Assembly: GCA_035771165.1 (NCBI GenBank)
Contig: JAWNZC010000346.1
Coordinates: forward strand, 872,501-936,500
From: Paragorgia papillata
Lineage: Eukaryota > Cnidaria > Anthozoa > Scleralcyonacea > Coralliidae
DNA length: 64,000 bases
Direction: 5' to 3'
The translations under genes were made by a program, and so were the position numbers. The notes beneath the pieces were generated by a model. The model had not been told where the DNA came from, made no database searches, and worked only from the letters and a program-made list of their open reading frames with translations. Within the stretch, counting starts at the first letter, position 1, and every line of letters begins with the position of its first letter. Below are positions 61,627 through 64,000 of the stretch, piece by piece.

Positions 61627-63755
61627 AAGACAGAAACACAGACAGACAAAAAGATAGACAAACAAACAAACAAACAAACAAACAAACAAACAAACAAACA
61701 AACAAACAAACAAAGCCTAGCTCTAAATATGAAGAAGGATATAAACCATCTATAAGTGGTACATACCAGTGAAGCCTATATATAACTGGAGTGATATCTT
61801 TGTGGCGGACAACGTGCGGGCATGACGGCCTGAAGTACGTATAGTTCCAGTCTTTTACGCGGTCTGGTCAAGTCTGAATAGTCAAAAGACCGCGTAGGAG
61901 ACTGGAACTACACGTACTTCAGGCCTACATATCCGCCATGTTTGGCTTCAATCTTTGGCCGGTCAAGGACCAGTAGATATCACTCCAGTTATATATAGAG
62001 CTCACTGGTACATACCTGTCCGATAGGGTATCCGCAGCTTGTGTCCAGCGGTCTTTTTCTCCGCCCAGACCACCAATCAGTTTTTCAGCTCGGTCCAACT
62101 TCTTCGAGCACAGGTCAATGTTGTCTTCTAAATCCTTTTTCTTCGCCGTCATGGCTTCAAACTGATCGTTCAATGCTTGCAGTTTATCCTCAACCTAAAT
62201 AAAATGTTAAGTGATAGTTAAAATATGAGCGGCCGATCTTTATGGGCATTTACAATGGCGAGCCATTGTAGATGCCCATAAAGGTCGGACGCGAATATTT
62301 TAACTTACTTATCAAATTCTAAGTGTAAATGATGAACACTTTGTTTAAGAATCTTAGGAAAGGTGAGATAAGATCATTTACAGTCAGAAAAAGCTCAATT
62401 TGAGGCACTAGTGCCTATTAACTTTGATAAAACCTTGATGTTTTATTAATCAATATTTTATCCGTAGTTAAAGATGCTGATTAAACATTCATTTCTTTTG
62501 AATTTTCGTCATGAATTATTAATGAATTTGATAATATTAGAAACAAAGTCCGCTCCAGCTTGTGGCCGATCTGCCAAGCATCCGGTTACAGCCGTTCACG
62601 CCACTATTGTAAAATATCTCCTGCAACTACTTTGGTGATAATGCTAATGGTAAAGATGTTGGTAATGATAATGGTGATGACAATGCAGATAATAAAGATG
62701 GTGATAGTGATGATGCTGATTAGTTTCCATTTTCTCTCGTTTGGTGTAATATCTTAAAATGTTACCGTACCTCTTTCAATTCTGCTCTCTTGGCATTAAG
62801 TTGCTTCATTTGTATGGCAAGCTCTGCTTCGGCGGCTGCCAGCTTTTCCTTCTTTGGAGCAACAACCTAAAATAAGAAATACAAGCGTTTTAAACTAGAG
62901 CAAGACCGACAAGTAACTGGCACACATATAATTAAAGTACCAATGTTTAAATGGCAGCACGAACCTTTGCAACACGATCATAAACCTCAAGAGCGCGAAC
63001 CCATTTACAGAGACCTTCACACGCCGAGGAAACAGTCCGGACAACAGAGGGGTTGAAGTCAGCATGGGGAATATACCTAGACATGGAAAAAAGGAAGAAT
63101 ATAAAGAAGAAGGAAGCGTTCAGATTAATTTATTTGCACATATGAATATAAAAGATTATTACAATAAAGTTATTAATATAATTATAACTAAATGTGAAAA
63201 AAAAGGAGTCTTGTAATCAATAAGCTTTCGAGTTGTCCACTGAAGCAAGAAAAAGGCAAGATAAAGAACGACGAGGAAAAGAAGAATAAGAATGAAAAGA
63301 AGACGGAAGAGGAGGAGAAGGAGGAAGAGAAAGAGAAGACGGAGAAGAAAAAAGAAAAATAGAAGAAAGGGAAATAGAAAGAGGAGAAAAAAAAGGAAAT
63401 AAATAGCACGAGAAAAAAAACGGGTAAAGGAGGGGAAGACGGAGAGACAGATAGAAGCTAATTAGTGTGAAACAGAAAAAAAGAAAAAAGCGAAGCTGTG
63501 GAGAAAAGGTGAAAGATGGAAAATGCCAGTATCTTACTTGTCCCGAATTTTCTTCATAACGGCAGGAGAAATGTTATCCTTGTCGTAGTTCTTCAATGAT
63601 TCCAGGAATTTCATGTCACCTAACATTTTCTGAGACGGTCCCCAGAAATCTTCAACCATTTTTCCCGAACCTGAGGGATCAGGTTTTCGTTCTGGTTTGA
63701 TGGTTTTCATGACACATACAGCCTCGAGGATCAACTTGACAACGGCCGAAGGATT
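45033..63755 (-). CDS. DNAH7: Axonemal inner-arm dynein heavy chain, DNAH7-like, C-terminal 1326 aa (5' end outside window)
   Basis: 29 exons: 63538-63755, 62965-63076, 62771-62866, 62016-62194, 61245-61326, 60934-61135, 60300-60403, 60060-60158, 59787-59891, 58612-58749, 57189-57236, 56864-56944, 56332-56493, 55335-55495, 54134-54291, 53855-53951, 53115-53166, 52725-52931, 52123-52330, 51502-51608, 51291-51434, 50515-50678, 49683-49836, 48719-48976, 47942-48078, 47683-47771, 46671-46792, 46137-46226, 45033-45239. They total 3981 nt in one frame. It begins in the microtubule-binding region ([24 protein letters not shown]), followed by the returning stalk coiled coil, AAA5 ([20 protein letters not shown]), AAA6 ([16 protein letters not shown]) and the C-terminal domain ending [15 protein letters not shown]. 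Such motors drive ciliary beating. Single-headed DNAH3 and DNAH12 are close relatives, so the exact paralogue is less certain than the family. Confidence 0.93.
45385..45718. mobile_element. Foldback MITE in the last dynein intron's neighbourhood
   Basis: AAAAATGTAGCGACCCCTGA with GGTCGCTACATTT; TGTATCAG/CTGATAC blocks repeat inside; further arms TCAGATCTCTGTTCAG and CTGAACAGATCTGA. It lies in the intron between the last two exons. Confidence 0.85.
45826..46046. mobile_element. MITE with GGGTGTTG ends, copy 2
   Basis: Reverse copy of 28926-29175; ends TTTCAGGGTGTTGCGCGCGC and GCGCGCGCAACACC. Confidence 0.8.
46256..46560. repeat. (GGTT)n and CAACATAGAC-type degenerate repeats
   Basis: 46256-46385 is a GGTTGGTTAGTT array. 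46400-46550 is an imperfect 10-12-bp CGGCAACATAGA array. Confidence 0.9.
46986..47057. repeat. (ATC)n/(ATT)n trinucleotide tract
   Basis: CATCATCAT followed by TTATTATTA; intronic. Confidence 0.9.
48160..48637. repeat. Compound (AAAC)n (CA)n (CAGA)n array, about 480 bp
   Basis: Successive blocks of AAAC, CA and CAGA units with block repeats. It gives ORFs in nearly all frames. It lies in the intron between exons 47942-48078 and 48719-48976. Confidence 0.97.
49049..49402 (+). pseudogene. Decayed LINE reverse-transcriptase tail
   Basis: Conceptual translation in one frame shows [10 protein letters not shown], later [19 protein letters not shown] and [18 protein letters not shown]. These match the conserved region after the reverse-transcriptase domain of CR1/L2/RTE-like LINEs (LQNRAARVI...YD...LGW...MYK..G..P.YL). 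Several in-frame stops are present and the start is missing. It is cut off by the MITE at 49404. Antisense to the dynein gene, in an intron. Confidence 0.7.
49404..49643. mobile_element. TA-flanked MITE, about 240 bp
   Basis: Ends GAGATCATATAAATACTAGA and complement, flanked by TA; inner arms TTGGTTGGCAAA and GGTAACCA. It adjoins the LINE remnant. Confidence 0.85.
49915..50480. repeat. (GGAA)n array, about 560 bp
   Basis: Almost pure GGAA on the plus strand (a 260-aa FLPS-repeat ORF on the minus strand is an artefact). It lies in the dynein intron just downstream (in transcript sense) of exon 50515-50678 and starts only about 35 bp from the donor. Confidence 0.98.
50735..51245. repeat. (TATGG)n degenerate pentanucleotide array, about 510 bp
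   Basis: TATGG and GTGTGG/TAGTG variants with larger block repeats; intronic. Confidence 0.95.
51655..51965. repeat. CAACCAAAAGCAACCAATAG-type array, about 300 bp
   Basis: Imperfect 9-18-bp units; intronic. The 98-aa ORF on the minus strand (LLVAFGCYW repeats) is an artefact. Confidence 0.92.
52435..52625. repeat. (CGTT/CGTC)n degenerate tract
   Basis: TCGTTCGTCCGTCCGTC-type tetranucleotides; intronic. Confidence 0.85.
53230..53810. repeat. (GGGAAGGA)n polypurine array, about 580 bp
   Basis: Nearly pure GGGAAGGAG units on the plus strand, pyrimidine-rich in the dynein transcript; ORFs through it are artefacts. It ends about 45 bp from exon 53855-53951. Confidence 0.97.
54339..54747. mobile_element. 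MITE, 409 bp, with CTCAG target duplication
   Basis: Inverted ends ACCCCGTTTACACGATGC; perfect 5-bp direct repeats CTCAG at 54334-54338 and 54748-54752. Inner arms ACCGGCAC/GTGCCGGT-like and GTTTACACG repeat. The superfamily is not clear from the 5-bp duplication alone. Confidence 0.88.
54815..55322. mobile_element. Divergent relative of the Tourist-like MITE
   Basis: Blocks AGCCCGGCAAGCCGGGATGA and CGGGCTGGCCCGGTTAACCG recall the interior of 20494-20863. Termini are not clear. Confidence 0.5.
55688..55726 (-). ncRNA. Hammerhead-ribozyme-like motif (repeat relic)
   Basis: On the minus strand: ACT, CTGATGA, a segment with stem GGGC/GCTC, then GAAACGTC and AGT. CTGATGA, GAAA and a GTC cleavage triplet are the hammerhead core, and ACT/AGT can form stem I. 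Minimal hammerheads are known in Penelope-like retroelements. Four extra bases before the stem make activity doubtful. Confidence 0.4.
55740..56330. other. Dynein intron, nothing further recognised
   Basis: A direct motif GAGCCTCTGG occurs near 55783 and 55813. The 79-aa minus-strand ORF has no splice support. Confidence 0.4.
56536..56760. repeat. (CCAA)n (TCAA)n (AAAC)n compound array
   Basis: Successive blocks of tetranucleotides changing by single bases; intronic. Confidence 0.95.
57237..58611. other. Long dynein intron
   Basis: A 41-bp tandem array lies at 58240-58410 (unit GTCAAGCTCAGACCACGCTG plus ACAAGACTTTGATGAGCGCAA, four copies; a partial copy near 58130-58170). GACGTTCG/GAAGTTCG direct repeats lie near 57790-57830. 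The rest is unassigned. Confidence 0.7.
58911..59285 (-). mobile_element. 5S rRNA-derived SINE, copy 5, near full length
   Basis: On the minus strand: 5S-like head (GGGTTAGTACTTGGATGGGT), body (GATCTCTCCTGTGCTCCGAG), then a tail ending in GCGCCGTATAAATAAATG and (TTA)n. It is the best-preserved copy of the 3' end. Confidence 0.85.
59418..59655. repeat. Tandem pair of the CCTAGGCAGYAATGRG repeat
   Basis: Two copies of a roughly 115-bp sequence with GACGATTTTACTTGTCAAAG and GGAGAACCCTCAGACA. Relatives lie in GET4 introns (34310-34545). Confidence 0.75.
60558..60918. repeat. (TTCAC)n degenerate pentanucleotide array, about 360 bp
   Basis: CTTCACTTCACCTCACCTCG-type units; it ends 15 bp from the exon 60934-61135 donor. 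Confidence 0.97.
61394..61715. repeat. (CAGA)n(AAAC)n(CAGA)n(AAAC)n array, about 320 bp
   Basis: Four alternating blocks with the same two units as 48160-48637; intronic. Confidence 0.97.
61767..62007. mobile_element. hAT-type MITE, 241 bp, inserted at a splice donor
   Basis: Inverted ends CAGTGARGC then TATATATAACTGGAGTGATA; 8-bp target duplications GTACATAC at 61759-61766 and 62008-62015. The right-hand duplication is exactly bases +1 to +8 of the dynein intron after exon 62016-62194 (GTATGTAC on the sense strand). Confidence 0.93.
62220..62770. other. Dynein intron
   Basis: A small hairpin lies at 62233-62290 (CTTTATGGGCATTTACAATG and complement), then a (GATAATGGT)-like stretch near 62640-62720. 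Nothing else recognised. Confidence 0.5.
63185..63520. repeat. Polypurine tract in dynein intron
   Basis: GAAGAAGAGGAGGAG-type sequence on the plus strand, ending about 20 bp from exon 63538-63755. Confidence 0.85.
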
Positions 63756-63919
63756 CTAAAATTCACAATAATAGGTTTGTTACTTTGAACGATATTTATT
63801 TCCATGTTATTGGTTTATTTGTCTCTTTGCTTTTATGTGTTTGTTGAGTGTTATTGCTTTAAAAGTCTTGTTGGTGTTTGGGTTGTATTGATGAGATGAA
63901 ATAGATATCACTGTCTGTC

Positions 63920-63961
63920 GTCTGTCTGTCCGCACGTCCATCCGTCCGTCTGTGTTTGCAC

Positions 63962-64000
<39 letters not shown>
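63920..64000. repeat. (CTGT)n array running off the window
   Basis: CTGTCTGTCTGT continues to the last base; the array is cut by the window edge. Confidence 0.95.

Overview
This is a window of an intron-rich animal nuclear genome: GT-AG introns, metazoan gene families, and dense small transposons and microsatellites. I suspect an anthozoan cnidarian (coral or sea anemone type), from the AT-rich look, the repeat style and the gene set, but nothing in the window proves the lineage. No virus, plasmid, CRISPR array or prokaryotic operon is visible.

Four conserved genes could be rebuilt exon by exon; all splice phases join without a gap, and each reading frame is an exact multiple of three. From left to right: (1) RBBP6, minus strand, 9954-33018, 14 coding exons, 1551 aa (DWNN, zinc knuckle, RING, RS-rich, basic and acidic C-terminus). 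(2) GET4/TRC35, plus strand, 33458-39394, 10 exons, 317 aa, head-to-head with RBBP6 over a 439-bp shared promoter gap. (3) Ribosomal protein uS5/RPS2, minus strand, 40698-43091, 5 coding exons, 285 aa, with a likely 5'TOP leader exon and a non-canonical GC-AG intron. (4) An inner-arm axonemal dynein heavy chain (DNAH7-like), minus strand, 45033-63755, 29 exons, the C-terminal 1326 aa from the microtubule-binding domain to the end; its 5' part lies beyond the right edge.

A fifth, small and previously unrecognised candidate lies at 3419-4102 on the minus strand: a two-coding-exon, 71-aa, cysteine-free secreted peptide precursor with a signal peptide followed at once by a Gly-Lys-Arg amidation/cleavage site, and a poly(A) signal about 90 nt after the stop.

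The rest is repeats: hAT-type MITEs with 8-bp target duplications, TTAA-flanked MITEs, mariner-type (TA) MITEs, Tourist-like MITEs, 5S rRNA-derived SINEs (five copies), tRNA-like SINE heads, a decayed LINE reverse-transcriptase tail, hammerhead-ribozyme-like remnants, minisatellites and very long tetra- and pentanucleotide arrays. Several transposons are nested, and matching empty sites elsewhere in the same window allow the insertions to be dated relative to each other. One hAT MITE has inserted exactly at a dynein splice donor and its target duplication has kept the donor intact.

Functionally the genes are unrelated housekeeping and cilia genes: ubiquitin ligase and pre-mRNA 3' processing (RBBP6), tail-anchored protein targeting (GET4), translation (RPS2) and ciliary motility (DNAH7-like).
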